A stretch of DNA of 38,933 bases from Lachnospiraceae bacterium (GTDB taxonomy: Bacteria; Bacillota; Clostridia; Lachnospirales; Lachnospiraceae). The number at the start of each line of letters is the position of its first letter. The first letter of the stretch is position 1. Positions 1-10,108 of the stretch are shown piece after piece. The stretch is from the NCBI GenBank assembly GCA_022510615.1, contig JAFLTC010000017.1, forward strand, positions 1 to 38,933, read 5' to 3'. A model generated the notes under the pieces. It was not told where the DNA came from. It ran no database searches and was given only the letters and a program-made list of their open reading frames with translations. The translations under genes were made by a program, and so were the position numbers.

Positions 1-445
1 GACTTCAGGGACGGGGTCAGTGATTGAAACCCCTGAGCAGGCACTGAGCTATGCACCTGACCTGCCAGAGCAAAAAATATGCGTCGTGGCACAAACGACA
101 TTTAATTACAAAAAATTTCAAGAATTAGTTGAAATTCTTTCAAAAAAAGGTTATGATATACTTGCTGTGAATACTATATGTAATGCGACATCTGCCAGAC
201 AGAGTGAGGCTGAGAAACTGGCGTCAAAATCAGATGCCATGATAGTGATTGGCGGAACCCATAGTTCGAATTCACAGAAGTTGTATGAGATATGTAAAAA
301 TCAGTGTGAGAACACTTTTTTTATACAGACAGTAGATGATTTGAGCTCCATTTCACTTGATTCATTTACAAGCCTAGGTATTACTGCTGGGGCATCTACC
401 CCAAATAATATTATTCAGGAGGTTCTAGAGGCATGTCAGATTTAA
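1..445 (+). CDS. ispH: 4-hydroxy-3-methylbut-2-enyl diphosphate reductase (IspH), 3' end only
   Basis: This is the C-terminal part of IspH, the iron-sulfur enzyme that makes isopentenyl and dimethylallyl diphosphate in the last step of the non-mevalonate isoprenoid pathway. The reading frame is already open at base 2 (TSGTGSVIETPEQ), so the gene starts outside the window. Family features visible are the VVAQTTFN segment, the third cluster-cysteine region (NTICNATSARQSEA), the GGTHSSNS substrate-binding motif, and the C-terminal GITAGASTPNNIIQEV motif. It ends at a TAA that lies 13 bases inside the next gene, rpsA. In many Clostridia the two proteins are one fused polypeptide; here they are separate frames that overlap. 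Identification is secure; only the start is missing. Confidence 0.93.
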   Translation, partial: TSGTGSVIETPEQALSYAPDLPEQKICVVAQTTFNYKKFQELVEILSKKGYDILAVNTICNATSARQSEAEKLASKSDAMIVIGGTHSSNSQKLYEICKNQCENTFFIQTVDDLSSISLDSFTSLGITAGASTPNNIIQEVLEACQI

Positions 446-1674
446 GTTTTGAAGAAATGTTAGAAGATTCAATAGTAACAATCCACAACGGTGAGATTGT
501 AGAAGGGACAGTTATCGGAGTTAAGGACAATGAAATTATTTTAAACATTGGATATAAAGCAGACGGTATTTTAACAAAGAATGAATATAGTAACAACGCT
601 GATATTGACTTAACAGCCGAGGTAAAGCCGGGTGACCAGATGACCGTTAAGGTACTTAAGGTAAACGATGGCGAAGGTCAGGTTCTTCTTACCTACAAGA
701 GATTACAGCAGGACAAGATGAACAAGAGATTTGAAGAGGCCTTTGAAAACAATGAGGTACTGACCGGTAAGGTAACGGCAGTATTAAAGGGCGGTTTGAG
801 TGTGGCATATGGCGAAGGAAGAGTATTTATTCCGGCCAGTCTCGTTTCCGATTTGTATGAAAAGGATTTGAGTAAATATGCAGATCAGGAAATCGAATTT
901 ATCCTGACGGAAGTAAATCCGCATAAGAGAAGAATTATCGGTAATCGCAAACAGCTGATTGTCGAGAAGAAAAGACAGGCACAGCAGGAGCTGTTAGAGA
1001 AGCTTGAGGTTGGCATGATGATTGAGGGTACCGTAAAAAACCTGACAGACTTCGGAGCCTTTATTGACCTTGGCGGAGCTGATGGCCTGCTTCATATTTC
1101 CGAGATGTCCTGGGGGCGTGTGGATGATCCTAAGAAAGTATTCAAGGTTGGCGATGTAGTAAATGTCATGATTAAGGATATTGCCGATTCCAAGATTGCC
1201 CTTACGATGAAATTAGAGGAGAATAATCCTTGGAGAAATGCAGCGGAGAAATATCAGGTAGGTACTTTGATTACCGGTAAAGTAGCCCGTATGACAGACT
1301 TTGGTGCCTTTATTGAACTGGAGGAAGGGATTGATGCCCTGCTTCATGTTTCCCAGATCTCCATTGAACATGTGGAAAAACCATCGGATGTATTGAAGGT
1401 AGGGCAGGAAATAACAGCAAAAATTGTTGATTTCAATGAAGAAACCAAGAAAATCAGCCTGAGTATTAAGGCGGTAGAGATTGAAAAGAAAAAAGCAGAG
1501 GAAGCCGAAAAAGCAGAGTCTGAGAAAGCAGAAGCGGATGAGGCAGGAGAACCAGCACCTGAGATTGAAGCAGCAGAGACTGAATCGGAAGCCACGGAAG
1601 AAGTAGAAACTATGGAAGAAGCAGAAGATGTAGAAGAAAAAAATAATGGAGGGGAAGCTCTGGAAGAGGAGTGA
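433..1674 (+). CDS. rpsA: Ribosomal protein S1-type RNA-binding protein, four S1 domains
   Basis: A 413-residue S1-domain protein that binds mRNA on the small ribosomal subunit. Four S1 repeats can be read, at roughly residues 20-87, 108-170, 196-265 and 279-350; the last two carry the classic TDFGAFI and GLLHISE/ALLHVSQ motifs, while the first two are more divergent, as is usual for the ribosome-docking repeats. Residues after about 355 form a low-complexity tail of Glu, Ala and Lys that is strongly acidic. The start codon sits inside the end of ispH and is preceded by AGGAGG about nine bases upstream, so it has its own ribosome-binding site and is probably translationally coupled to ispH. 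The short four-domain form is common in Firmicutes, compared with six domains in Escherichia coli. Confidence 0.92.
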   Translation: MSDLSFEEMLEDSIVTIHNGEIVEGTVIGVKDNEIILNIGYKADGILTKNEYSNNADIDLTAEVKPGDQMTVKVLKVNDGEGQVLLTYKRLQQDKMNKRFEEAFENNEVLTGKVTAVLKGGLSVAYGEGRVFIPASLVSDLYEKDLSKYADQEIEFILTEVNPHKRRIIGNRKQLIVEKKRQAQQELLEKLEVGMMIEGTVKNLTDFGAFIDLGGADGLLHISEMSWGRVDDPKKVFKVGDVVNVMIKDIADSKIALTMKLEENNPWRNAAEKYQVGTLITGKVARMTDFGAFIELEEGIDALLHVSQISIEHVEKPSDVLKVGQEITAKIVDFNEETKKISLSIKAVEIEKKKAEEAEKAESEKAEADEAGEPAPEIEAAETESEATEEVETMEEAEDVEEKNNGGEALEEE

Positions 1675-1683
1675 TATATTATT

Positions 1684-2466
1684 ATGCCAGATAGTTATGA
1701 AACATTTAAAAAGGAATACCTGCAGCTGACAGGAATTGATCTGAATTCTTACAAAGAAAATCAGATGAAACGAAGGATTGATAACTTTATCACAAAACAT
1801 AGTGACAAAACCGGTTATCAGAATTTTTTGGCTTTGTTAAAATCAGATACCAAGGTATACAAGGATTTTATCTCGTACCTTACCATTAATGTTTCTGAAT
1901 TTTATCGGAATCCTGCCCAATGGAAAACATTGGAAACGGAAATTTTTCCAAATTTGATAAAGAAATTTGGTAAACGACTCAATATATGGAGTGCTGCCTG
2001 CTCCACCGGGGATGAACCCTATTCCCTTGCTATGGTGTTAAGTGAACTGGTGCCATTGGATCAGATTCAGATTCAGGCGACGGATTTGGATAATGAGGTA
2101 CTGGAAAAGGCCAGAGTAGGTTATTATTCTGAGAAAAGCGTTAAAGGGCTGCCTCAAAAATATCAGGATAAATTTATTGAGCCAGTCAGCCCGGGAGTTG
2201 TCAAGGTATCAGATAAGCTGAAATCCTGTATTAATTTTAAACAGCAGAATCTCTTAAAGGATTCCTATCCGCAGGGCATACATATGATTGTCTGCCGGAA
2301 TGTTATGATTTATTTTACCGAGGAGGCAAAGCAGGAAATTTATCACAAATTTGCTTCTTCCCTGCACAAGGAAGGTGTTCTTTTTGTGGGAAGTACCGAA
2401 CAGATTATTGGACCGTCCCAATATGGATTGCATAGTTGCCAGTCGTTTTTTTATGAAAAGCAATAA
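1684..2466 (+). CDS. cheR: Chemotaxis protein methyltransferase CheR
   Basis: CheR transfers methyl groups from S-adenosylmethionine to glutamates of chemoreceptors in the cytoplasm, setting adaptation. The 260-residue length is normal. Visible motifs are TINVSEFYRNP near residues 67-77 (the CheR N-terminal signature), WSAACSTGDEPYS at 102-114 (the SAM-binding glycine-rich loop region), QATDLDNEVLEKA (acidic loop for the SAM ribose), and CRNVMIYF near 204-211. It lies only nine bases after rpsA with a GGAAGAGGAG ribosome-binding site, and a terminator follows, so it is the last gene of the ispH-rpsA unit. No other che gene is adjacent, although a chemoreceptor gene sits at 37050, consistent with a motile cell. 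Confidence 0.93.
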   Translation: MPDSYETFKKEYLQLTGIDLNSYKENQMKRRIDNFITKHSDKTGYQNFLALLKSDTKVYKDFISYLTINVSEFYRNPAQWKTLETEIFPNLIKKFGKRLNIWSAACSTGDEPYSLAMVLSELVPLDQIQIQATDLDNEVLEKARVGYYSEKSVKGLPQKYQDKFIEPVSPGVVKVSDKLKSCINFKQQNLLKDSYPQGIHMIVCRNVMIYFTEEAKQEIYHKFASSLHKEGVLFVGSTEQIIGPSQYGLHSCQSFFYEKQ

Positions 2467-2480
2467 AGTCGGGCATTACC

Positions 2481-2511
2481 GCCACCCTGTATCATGCAGG
2501 GTGGCTTTTTT
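2481..2511 (+). terminator. Rho-independent terminator after cheR
   Basis: A perfect 9-bp stem, GCCACCCTG (2481-2489) with CAGGGTGGC (2497-2505), closes a 7-base loop and is followed directly by six T residues. It begins 15 bases after the cheR stop and ends the ispH-rpsA-cheR unit. Confidence 0.93.
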
Positions 2512-2525
2512 ATGAGAAAGAAATG

Positions 2526-2554
2526 TTGATTTTTTTCTCGTTTTTTAGTATATT
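2526..2554 (+). promoter_or_regulatory. Sigma-A-type promoter for the plsX-rnc-smc-ftsY run
   Basis: TTGATT (2526-2531) and TATATT (2549-2554) are spaced by exactly 17 bases, 60 bases upstream of the plsX start and just after the cheR terminator. No convincing FapR palindrome was seen over it. Confidence 0.6.
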
Positions 2555-2614
2555 TATACCATATGAGTATCCGATTGGCATCGTTATGCTAATCAAAAGA
2601 CAGGAGGTTTTTCC

Positions 2615-3619
2615 ATGAGTGAAAAAGTAGTAGTAGCACTGGATGCCATGGGTGGGGACTATGCACCGGTAGAAACGGTAAAAGGTGCCGTAGAAGCGGT
2701 TACGGAGCATCCGGAAATCAAAGTAATATTAGTGGGGAAAGAAACAGAAATTCAGTCTGAGCTTGCAAAATATACATATAAGAAAGAAAATATTGAGATT
2801 GTACATGCTTCCGAGATTATCGATATGGGTGAGGTGCCGACTAAGGCAATCCGTGAGAAAAAGGATTCCTCCCTTGTGGTGGCAATGAATCTGGTGAGGG
2901 AGGACAAGGCAGATGCTGTTGTGTCTGCCGGAAGCACAGGTGCCATTTTAGTTGGGGGACAGTTAGTAGTAGGAAGAATCAAGGGGATCAAGCGCCCGGC
3001 ACTGGCACCGTTTTTACCATCGGAAAAAGGTTTTTCCCTTTTGATTGACTGTGGTGCCAATGTAGATGCCAGACCGGAGCATCTTGTACAGTTCGCCCAG
3101 ATGGGTTCTGTTTATTTTGAAAATGTTATGGGAAAGAAAAATCCTACGGTCGGGATTGTCAATATCGGAACGGAAGAAGAAAAGGGAAACCAGTTAGTAA
3201 AAGAAACCTATCCGATGCTTCGTGATTGTCCGGATATTAACTTTATTGGCAGTGTAGAAGCCAGAGAAATTGTCCGGGGCGGTGCGGATATTCTTGTCTG
3301 CGAGGCATTTGTGGGAAATGTAATATTGAAATTCTTTGAAGGAGTGGCGCTTACCTTTTTAGGCTGTATCAAAAAAGGATTGATGTCCAGCATTCGTACA
3401 AAACTTGGTGCTGTACTTGTAAAGCCGGCCTTGAAGGGTCTCATCAAAACTTTTGATGTCAGCAGTCAGGGCGGAGCACCTCTGCTGGGATTAAAAGGAC
3501 TGGTAGTAAAGGCCCACGGCAATTCTAAGAGCAAAGAGGTAAAAACGGCAATCTGCCAGTGTATTACCTTTAAAGAAAATAGTATTAATGAAAAAATAAA
3601 AGAAATGGTTCAAAAATAA
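2615..3619 (+). CDS. plsX: Phosphate acyltransferase PlsX
   Basis: PlsX converts acyl-ACP to acyl-phosphate, the acyl donor for PlsY in the first step of phospholipid synthesis; it acts at the inner face of the membrane. The 334-residue protein shows the family's start (VVVALDAMGGDYAPVETVKGAVEA), the SAGSTGAILVGG loop, the RPALAPFLPS segment and the LIDCGANVDARPEHLVQFA motif. The start has AGGAGG seven bases upstream. It opens a same-strand block whose next gene, rnc, follows after 11 bases. In many Firmicutes fabD, fabG or acpP lie between plsX and rnc; here they are absent, so acyl-carrier-protein supply must be encoded elsewhere. Confidence 0.95.
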   Translation: MSEKVVVALDAMGGDYAPVETVKGAVEAVTEHPEIKVILVGKETEIQSELAKYTYKKENIEIVHASEIIDMGEVPTKAIREKKDSSLVVAMNLVREDKADAVVSAGSTGAILVGGQLVVGRIKGIKRPALAPFLPSEKGFSLLIDCGANVDARPEHLVQFAQMGSVYFENVMGKKNPTVGIVNIGTEEEKGNQLVKETYPMLRDCPDINFIGSVEAREIVRGGADILVCEAFVGNVILKFFEGVALTFLGCIKKGLMSSIRTKLGAVLVKPALKGLIKTFDVSSQGGAPLLGLKGLVVKAHGNSKSKEVKTAICQCITFKENSINEKIKEMVQK

Positions 3620-3630
3620 AAGGAAAAAGT

Positions 3631-4341
3631 ATGGAAGAGAGCAGATTACAGGAATTTCAGGAGAGAATTAAATATTGCTTTCAAAACAATAAATTATTAG
3701 TAAATGCGCTGACCCACAGTTCCTATGCCAATGAAAAGCATTGGCGGTATGAAACAAATAATGAGCGTTTAGAGTATTTGGGCGATGCGGTATTGGAGTT
3801 AGTCAGCAGTGAATTTATTTTCAAAAATAACCGGGATATGGAGGAAGGGAAAATGACGAAGCTGCGGGCCAGCCTTGTCTGTGAGATTTCCCTCGCCGCT
3901 TCCGCAAGGGAAATCCATTTGGGCGATTACCTGTATCTGGGAAAGGGAGAGCGCCATACCGGAGGAGAAAAAAGAGATTCCATTCTTTCCGATGCCTTTG
4001 AGGCAGTGATTGGAGCGTTATATCTGGACGGTGGTATGGAAGCTGCCAGTAAGTTTATTTATGAATATGTATTATCGGATATTGAGAAAAAACAACTCTT
4101 TTATGATAGCAAGACTATTTTGCAGGAAATGGTACAAAGTAAAATGCGTGCCGGAACGAAAATCAGTTATCCGATTGTAAAAGAAGAGGGTCCTGACCAT
4201 AATAAAAATTTCGAAGTTATTTGCCGGATTGGCGATACAGAGTACGGGAGTGGGTGCGGACGTACAAAAAAAGGTGCAGAACAACAGGCGGCCTATGAAA
4301 CCATATTATTGCTGAGACAGGAGAAACAGACATGTATTTAA
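3631..4341 (+). CDS. rnc: Ribonuclease III
   Basis: RNase III cuts double-stranded RNA, including rRNA precursors. The 236-residue protein has the full two-domain architecture: the signature NERLEYLGDAVL at residues 44-55 containing the metal-binding Glu and Asp, the second catalytic segment DAFEAVIGAL at 121-130, and a double-stranded RNA-binding domain from about residue 160 to 232 ending in the GCGRTKKGAEQQAA lysine-rich helix. All catalytic acidic residues appear present. Its last ten bases overlap the start of smc, suggesting coupled translation; plsX lies 11 bases upstream. Confidence 0.96.
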   Translation: MEESRLQEFQERIKYCFQNNKLLVNALTHSSYANEKHWRYETNNERLEYLGDAVLELVSSEFIFKNNRDMEEGKMTKLRASLVCEISLAASAREIHLGDYLYLGKGERHTGGEKRDSILSDAFEAVIGALYLDGGMEAASKFIYEYVLSDIEKKQLFYDSKTILQEMVQSKMRAGTKISYPIVKEEGPDHNKNFEVICRIGDTEYGSGCGRTKKGAEQQAAYETILLLRQEKQTCI

Positions 4342-7300
4342 AAAGTATAGAGGTGCATGGATTTAAGTCCTTTGCCAATAAATTAGTGTTTGAATTTCAT
4401 AATGGAATTACCGGCATTGTGGGACCAAACGGCAGCGGTAAAAGTAATGTGGCCGATGCGGTTCGATGGGTTCTCGGGGAGCAGAGTGCCAAGCAGCTTC
4501 GCGGCTCCAATATGCAGGATGTCATTTTTTCCGGTACAGAGATGCGAAAACCTCAGAGCTATGCCTATGTGGCATTGACGATTTCCAATGAAGACCATAA
4601 GCTGAATCTTCCTTATGAGGAAATTCAGGTAGCCAGACGGGTTTACCGCTCCGGCGAGAGTGAATATCTGTTAAATGGTGTTACCTGCCGGTTAAAGGAT
4701 GTACAGGAGTTGTTTTTCGATACCGGAATCGGTAAGGAAGGATATTCCATTATCGGACAAGGGCAGATTGATAAAATATTAAGTGGAAAGCCGGAGGAGC
4801 GAAGAGAACTTTTTGATGAGGCGGCGGGAATTGTTAAATTCAAGAAAAGAAAGGCGGCAGCGGAAAAAAATCTGGCAATTGAAAGCCAGAATCTTTTGCG
4901 TGTCAAGGATATTCTGACGGAATTAGAAAAACAGGTGGGTCCGTTAGAGGAGCAGTCTAAAAAAGCGAGAGAATATCTGAATCTGAAAGAGGATTTAAAA
5001 CGCTATGAGATAAGTCTGTTTTTGATGGACTATGACAGTCTTCAGGGGGAAATGGAGGAAATTGAGAAAAATTCCGTGGATACAAGAGCGGAATTAGAAG
5101 AGGCAAAACAGGAAAAGGAGCAGTCCAAATCTCAGTATGATGCGGTGGAGGAAGAAATTGCCACCTTTGATCGCTCCATTGAAAAAAAGAAAGAAAAAGT
5201 AAATCAAAATAAAATTTTAATGGCAAACTTCGAGAGTGAAGTTCGTATTACGAAGGAAAAAATAGCCTCCGTCACTCAGGGAAAAGAATATTACAGAGAA
5301 AGAACTGATGCCCTGGCAGCTTCCCGGACAGAAATGGAGACAGAGCTTACGGAATATATAGAAAGTCAGAAAGAGGCTCTGGAAGTTCTTGCCAGCAGGG
5401 AGGAAAAGGAGAAAGAAGTAAGCGTAGCTCTGGAGAGTTTGGAAAAGGATATTGTAGAGAAGGAAATTGAATTAAATGAGCAGAACGATGCGATTTTAGA
5501 CGCCCTGAATACATCCTCCCAGATTACGGTGGAGCGGCAGAAGACACAATCTATGATGGAGCAAAACAGTATCCGAAAGGCAGAATTGAACCAGAAACTG
5601 TTATCCAACCAGTCACAGGTTTCCGCAGCGACACAGGAAATGAAACAGGAAGAGGAAGCTTTAAAAGCAGCAAAGAAAGAGCTGGATAATGAATATGTAG
5701 CAAGAAAGTCTCTTCTCTCCGATGCAGATGCAAAACGTGGGGAGATTCTTAAGCTTCAGGGGGAGCAGCAGGAAAAACAAAAACAATACCACAGAGAAAG
5801 CTCCAAGCTGGATACGTTAAAAAATCTTGCAGAACGCTATGAAGGGTATGGACAGAGTATTCGGAAAGTAATGGAGAAAAAGGAGAATAACCCGGGACTT
5901 TTGGGTGTAGTAGCAGATATTATCCAGGTAGAGGGCAAGTATGAGACAGCTGTAGAAACAGCACTAGGCGGGAATATTCAAAATATTGTTACGGAAGATG
6001 AGCATGTAGCAAGGGATATGATTGAATATCTAAAGGAAAACCGATATGGACGTGCTACTTTTCTTCCTTTGACTACGGTAACCCCAAAAAAGGACAAACC
6101 TTTTCGTGAGGAAGTTTTGTCAGAGCAGGGGGTATTAGGTAATGTTGCCGACCATGTACAGCGGGAGAAAAAGTTTGACCGGGTAGTGGAATATCTTTTA
6201 GGCCGCTATCTTTTAGTAGATACTGTGGAAAATGCCATGAAAATCGGCAAGAAATATCAGTATTCTCTCCGTATTGTAACATTGGAAGGTGAATTATTAA
6301 ATCCGGGTGGTTCCATGTCCGGCGGGGCCTTTAAGAATAACAGTAATCTTCTGGGACGCCGTCGTGAAATGGAAAAGCTCACACAATCCATTCAAGAGAT
6401 AGAAAAGGAAATTTCTCGTATCCGCGAACAGATTGTTGGGGCACAAAAAAAGGTGGAGGAGCTTGTGCACCTTGCCAATGAAAAAAATGAAGTGTTAAAG
6501 GAACTGGAAGTAAAGAAAAACACGGCGACCATTAAATACGAGCAGGCGGTATCGATAAAGGAGCAAAAGGAAAAGGAATATCTGGCCATTGCCAACGATG
6601 GAAAGCAGATTGAGACCCAGAAAACTCAGTTAGAGGAGACCATCTCCCGGATTGATGACCGTCTTAAGGAAAGCCGGGAACGGGAGGAACAGGCGAAGAA
6701 CAAAGTAGAGGAATTGACAAATTTACTTGAGATAGCTCATGAAGAACAACTCAGCAGACAGGAGGAGCTGGCTGGGATTCGTCTTGAAATTTCTTCCTTC
6801 CAACAGAAGAATAATTACATATCCGAAAACATTCACCGCATGGAGGCCGGATTAAAGGAATTAAAGGATGAGTATGATCATTTAATGGAAGAGCAGAACA
6901 ACTCCGATGACACGACGAAAAAAATGCAGGAAGCCATTGTCGGGTATGAAGAAAAGCATGCGGCCCTTGGTGAGGAAATAGAACGTCTCTTTGTGGAAAT
7001 TGAAGAAGAGACGAAAAAGCGGGAAGAAATGCTGGCGTCCCAGAAGGAATTTTTTGAAAAACGGGATGCTCTCATGGAACACATGAATGAACTGAATAAG
7101 GAAATTTTTCGTCTGGATTCCAGAAAGAATAATCTGGAAGAAAAGCTGGAAAATAAAGTCAATTACATGTGGAATGAATATGAATTGACTTACCACAACG
7201 CAAAGGAATATGAGGTAGACGATTCCATTTCCTATACAAGGACGAAGGCGAATGTAGGCGAGACAAAAACAAAAATCCGAAATCTTGGAGATGTCAATGT

Positions 7301-7895
7301 CAATGCCATTGAGGATTATAAGATGATAAGCGAGCGGTATGAACTGTTAAAGACCCAGCACGATGACTTGATTGCCTCTGAGGAAGCACTGAAAAAAATC
7401 ATTGTGGATTTAGATGAGGAAATGAGAAAACAGTTTGAGGAGAAATTTGCCGATATCCGAAAACAGTTTGACAAGGTATTCCGTGAATTATTTGGTGGTG
7501 GCAAGGGAACTCTTGAATTAGTAGAGGATGAGGATATATTGGAGGCAGGAATTACCATTAATGCACAGCCGCCGGGAAAGAAACTGGGAAATATGATGCA
7601 GCTATCCGGAGGGGAAAAGGCCCTGACGGCCATTGCCCTTTTATTTGCCATTCAAAATCTCAAACCTTCACCGTTTTGTCTGCTGGATGAGATTGAGGCG
7701 GCACTTGACGATTCCAATGTAAAGCGATATGCTAAGTATTTGCATAAGCTGACAAAGAACACGCAGTTTATTGTCATCACCCATAGAAAGGGAACAATGG
7801 AGGCTTCCGATGTTCTCTATGGTATTACGATGCAGGAAAAAGGGGTATCCACATTGGTATCCGTTAAGTTGATTGAGGAGCAGTTAGAACAGTAG
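4332..7895 (+). CDS. smc: Chromosome segregation protein SMC
   Basis: SMC is the ATPase core of the bacterial condensin complex with ScpA and ScpB and organises and segregates the chromosome. The 1187-residue length is typical. In order: an N-terminal ATP-binding half with Walker [10 protein letters not shown] at residues 31-39, a first coiled coil from about 165 to 500, the hinge at about 520-660 (starting at [16 protein letters not shown] and ending near NPGGSMSGG), a second coiled coil to about 1000, and a C-terminal half with the ABC signature [10 protein letters not shown] near 1091 and Walker [14 protein letters not shown] near 1116. No truncation or frameshift is visible. It overlaps rnc by ten bases and precedes ftsY by 15, the usual Firmicute order. 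Confidence 0.97.
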   Translation: MYLKSIEVHGFKSFANKLVFEFHNGITGIVGPNGSGKSNVADAVRWVLGEQSAKQLRGSNMQDVIFSGTEMRKPQSYAYVALTISNEDHKLNLPYEEIQVARRVYRSGESEYLLNGVTCRLKDVQELFFDTGIGKEGYSIIGQGQIDKILSGKPEERRELFDEAAGIVKFKKRKAAAEKNLAIESQNLLRVKDILTELEKQVGPLEEQSKKAREYLNLKEDLKRYEISLFLMDYDSLQGEMEEIEKNSVDTRAELEEAKQEKEQSKSQYDAVEEEIATFDRSIEKKKEKVNQNKILMANFESEVRITKEKIASVTQGKEYYRERTDALAASRTEMETELTEYIESQKEALEVLASREEKEKEVSVALESLEKDIVEKEIELNEQNDAILDALNTSSQITVERQKTQSMMEQNSIRKAELNQKLLSNQSQVSAATQEMKQEEEALKAAKKELDNEYVARKSLLSDADAKRGEILKLQGEQQEKQKQYHRESSKLDTLKNLAERYEGYGQSIRKVMEKKENNPGLLGVVADIIQVEGKYETAVETALGGNIQNIVTEDEHVARDMIEYLKENRYGRATFLPLTTVTPKKDKPFREEVLSEQGVLGNVADHVQREKKFDRVVEYLLGRYLLVDTVENAMKIGKKYQYSLRIVTLEGELLNPGGSMSGGAFKNNSNLLGRRREMEKLTQSIQEIEKEISRIREQIVGAQKKVEELVHLANEKNEVLKELEVKKNTATIKYEQAVSIKEQKEKEYLAIANDGKQIETQKTQLEETISRIDDRLKESREREEQAKNKVEELTNLLEIAHEEQLSRQEELAGIRLEISSFQQKNNYISENIHRMEAGLKELKDEYDHLMEEQNNSDDTTKKMQEAIVGYEEKHAALGEEIERLFVEIEEETKKREEMLASQKEFFEKRDALMEHMNELNKEIFRLDSRKNNLEEKLENKVNYMWNEYELTYHNAKEYEVDDSISYTRTKANVGETKTKIRNLGDVNVNAIEDYKMISERYELLKTQHDDLIASEEALKKIIVDLDEEMRKQFEEKFADIRKQFDKVFRELFGGGKGTLELVEDEDILEAGITINAQPPGKKLGNMMQLSGGEKALTAIALLFAIQNLKPSPFCLLDEIEAALDDSNVKRYAKYLHKLTKNTQFIVITHRKGTMEASDVLYGITMQEKGVSTLVSVKLIEEQLEQ

Positions 7896-7910
7896 AGAGG
7901 AATTTATTAT

Positions 7911-8837
7911 ATGGAAGAAAAAGTAGGATTTTTAAAAAAGCTGAAAAACGGTCTTACGAAAACAAGACAGTCCTTTGTTTCCGGTGTGGATTCATTATTT
8001 ACCGGTTTTTCAGAAATTGATGATGATTTCTATGAAGAGTTGGAAGAATTACTTGTCATGGGAGATATCGGAATTAATACGACCATGGGTATCATCGATG
8101 GCTTAAGGGAAAGAGTAAAGGAAGAAAAAATCAAAGAGGCCAGTGCCTGTAAGCAGCTTCTGATTGATACGATTAAAAATCAGATGCAGGTGCACGAGGA
8201 TGCCTATGAATTTCTAAATCGGAAGTCGGTCATTTTGCTCATCGGTGTCAACGGCGTCGGCAAAACCACCAGTGTGGGAAAGCTGGCAGGACAGTTTAAG
8301 AATATGGGGAAAAAGGTAATGTTAGCGGCAGCGGACACTTTCCGTGCCGGAGCTATTGACCAGTTAAAGGAATGGGCGAACCGTGCCGGTGTGGATATTA
8401 TTGCCGGACAGGAGGGGTCGGATCCGGCGGCAATCGTATATGATGCCGTGGCGGCGGCGAAGGCCAGAGATGTGGATATACTGCTTTGTGATACGGCGGG
8501 ACGCTTGCACAACAAAAAGAATCTGATGGCAGAGCTTCATAAAATCCACACGATTATTGAGAAGGAGTATCCGGATGCTCTGTTGGAAACATTGATTGTG
8601 GTGGACGGCACAACAGGACAGAATGCGCTGGCACAGGCGAAGGAATTTGGTGAGGTGGCAGACATATCCGGTGTTGTTCTCACAAAATTAGATGGGACGG
8701 CAAAGGGAGGCATTGCCATTGCCATACAGTCTGAACTCAGTATTCCGGTCAAGTATATCGGAATTGGAGAACAGATTGGGGATTTGCAGCGGTTTGACGC
8801 AGAAGAATTTGTAAACGCATTATTTGAGACAGAATAA
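7911..8837 (+). CDS. ftsY: Signal recognition particle receptor FtsY
   Basis: FtsY is the SRP receptor GTPase that docks ribosome-nascent chain complexes at the membrane. The 308-residue protein is essentially the NG domain with only a short N-terminal stretch before it: the N helical bundle to about residue 90, P-loop GVNGVGKTTS at 111-120, the AADTFRAGAIDQL motif, DTAGR near 194-198, and TKLDGTAKGG near 260-269. The long acidic A domain of the E. coli protein is missing, as is normal in Firmicutes. A GAGAGG ribosome-binding site lies upstream, and smc ends 15 bases before it. Confidence 0.97.
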   Translation: MEEKVGFLKKLKNGLTKTRQSFVSGVDSLFTGFSEIDDDFYEELEELLVMGDIGINTTMGIIDGLRERVKEEKIKEASACKQLLIDTIKNQMQVHEDAYEFLNRKSVILLIGVNGVGKTTSVGKLAGQFKNMGKKVMLAAADTFRAGAIDQLKEWANRAGVDIIAGQEGSDPAAIVYDAVAAAKARDVDILLCDTAGRLHNKKNLMAELHKIHTIIEKEYPDALLETLIVVDGTTGQNALAQAKEFGEVADISGVVLTKLDGTAKGGIAIAIQSELSIPVKYIGIGEQIGDLQRFDAEEFVNALFETE

Positions 8838-8871
8838 GGAAAATGGAAACGAAGAAAGGTCGTGTTTTTGC

Positions 8872-10092
8872 ATGATGACATTGGAAAAGTTTGAAGAGGC
8901 GAGCGAGGCAGTGGAAAACGTGATTCTGCCCACAAACCTGATATATAGTGAATATTACAGTGCACAGACCGGTGGGAAGATTTATTTAAAGCCGGAAAAT
9001 ATGCAGTATACGGGAGCTTATAAAGTAAGAGGGGCATACTATAAAATCAGTACCTTGAGCAAGGAGGAGCGACAGCGGGGACTGATTACTGCCTCGGCAG
9101 GAAACCATGCCCAGGGTGTTGCCTATGCGGCAAAGCTTTTTGGCGTAAAGGCTGTTATTGTCATGCCAAATACGACACCGCTCATTAAAGTAAACCGTAC
9201 GAAGGGCTATGGTGCTGAGGTAGTACTTCATGGAGATGTATATGATGATTCCTGTGCTCATGCGATGAAACTGGCAGAGGAAAACGGCTATACCTTTATT
9301 CATCCCTTTGATGATGAGGTGGTGGCGACGGGACAGGGATCCATTGCCATGGAAATTATAAAAGAACTGCCGACAGTGGATATGATACTGGCACCGATTG
9401 GTGGTGGCGGGCTTGCCTGTGGTGTATCTACACTGGCAAAGTTATTAAATCCCAATATTAAAGTAATCGGGGTAGAGCCGGCGGGAGCAAATTGTATGGA
9501 GGAATCCTTAAAACAAGGCAAGGTAGTTTCTTTAAAGGAGGTCAATACCATTGCTGACGGTACAGCTGTAAAAACTCCGGGAAGTAAAATTTTCCCTTAC
9601 ATCCAGAAAAATATAGATGAGATTCTCACAGTGGATGACCATGATCTGATTGTAAATTTTCTGGACATGGTAGAAAATCATAAAATGATAGTGGAAAATT
9701 CCGGTCTACTGACCGTTTCGGCGTTAAAGCAGCTAGACTGCGAGGGGAAGAAAATTGTCTGTATTTTAAGCGGCGGTAATATGGATGTCATTACGATGTC
9801 CTCTGTTGTCCAGCATGGACTGATTCAGAGGGGGCGTGTATTTACCATCAGCATACAACTGCCGGACCGTCCGGGAGAGCTTTTACACGTTGCCGATGTC
9901 ATTGCCGAGGCTCAGGGAAATATTATCCGTCTGGAGCATAACCAGTTTGTCAGCATTAACCGGAATGCGGCAGTAGAATTGACCATTACGATGGAAGCCT
10001 TTGGCAACGAGCATAAGGAAGCAATCATTACGGCGCTTCATAAGGCGGGTTATGCACCGAAATCCGAACAGCCATCGGCGGTTTATCAATAA
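8872..10092 (+). CDS. ilvA: Threonine ammonia-lyase (threonine dehydratase), PLP-dependent, with ACT-like domain
   Basis: The enzyme deaminates threonine (and usually serine) to 2-oxobutyrate, feeding isoleucine synthesis or catabolism. With the start at 8872 it is 406 residues. The pyridoxal-phosphate lysine is K51 in TGAYKVRGAY, the phosphate-binding glycine loop is GGGGLACG near 177-184, and an ACT-like regulatory domain occupies the last 75 residues (from about FTISIQLPDRPGELLHVADV). The size and single ACT domain match the shorter, TdcB-like type rather than the long biosynthetic IlvA. A TTG-initiated extension from 8824 is possible in frame but has no ribosome-binding site and runs into ftsY; GAAAGG lies 12 bases before 8872 (8875 is an alternative). 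The biosynthetic versus catabolic role is not decided by the sequence. Confidence 0.9.
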   Translation: MMTLEKFEEASEAVENVILPTNLIYSEYYSAQTGGKIYLKPENMQYTGAYKVRGAYYKISTLSKEERQRGLITASAGNHAQGVAYAAKLFGVKAVIVMPNTTPLIKVNRTKGYGAEVVLHGDVYDDSCAHAMKLAEENGYTFIHPFDDEVVATGQGSIAMEIIKELPTVDMILAPIGGGGLACGVSTLAKLLNPNIKVIGVEPAGANCMEESLKQGKVVSLKEVNTIADGTAVKTPGSKIFPYIQKNIDEILTVDDHDLIVNFLDMVENHKMIVENSGLLTVSALKQLDCEGKKIVCILSGGNMDVITMSSVVQHGLIQRGRVFTISIQLPDRPGELLHVADVIAEAQGNIIRLEHNQFVSINRNAAVELTITMEAFGNEHKEAIITALHKAGYAPKSEQPSAVYQ

Positions 10093-10108
10093 GGGGAGGA
10101 AAACGATT

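Noticed and set aside
433-445. Programmed -1 frameshift joining ispH to rpsA
   Set aside because: The overlap has no X-XXY-YYZ slippery heptamer, and rpsA has its own AGGAGG and ATG at good spacing.
1213-1800. 195-codon open frame opposite rpsA and cheR
   Set aside because: It is Phe/Cys-rich, arises as the complement of the Glu/Lys-rich S1 tail, and has no ribosome-binding site or recognisable domain.
10001-10108. Longer HisZ starting at 10001
   Set aside because: It would overlap the threonine dehydratase by 92 bases and its extra residues do not resemble HisZ; the ATG at 10109 has a strong ribosome-binding site.
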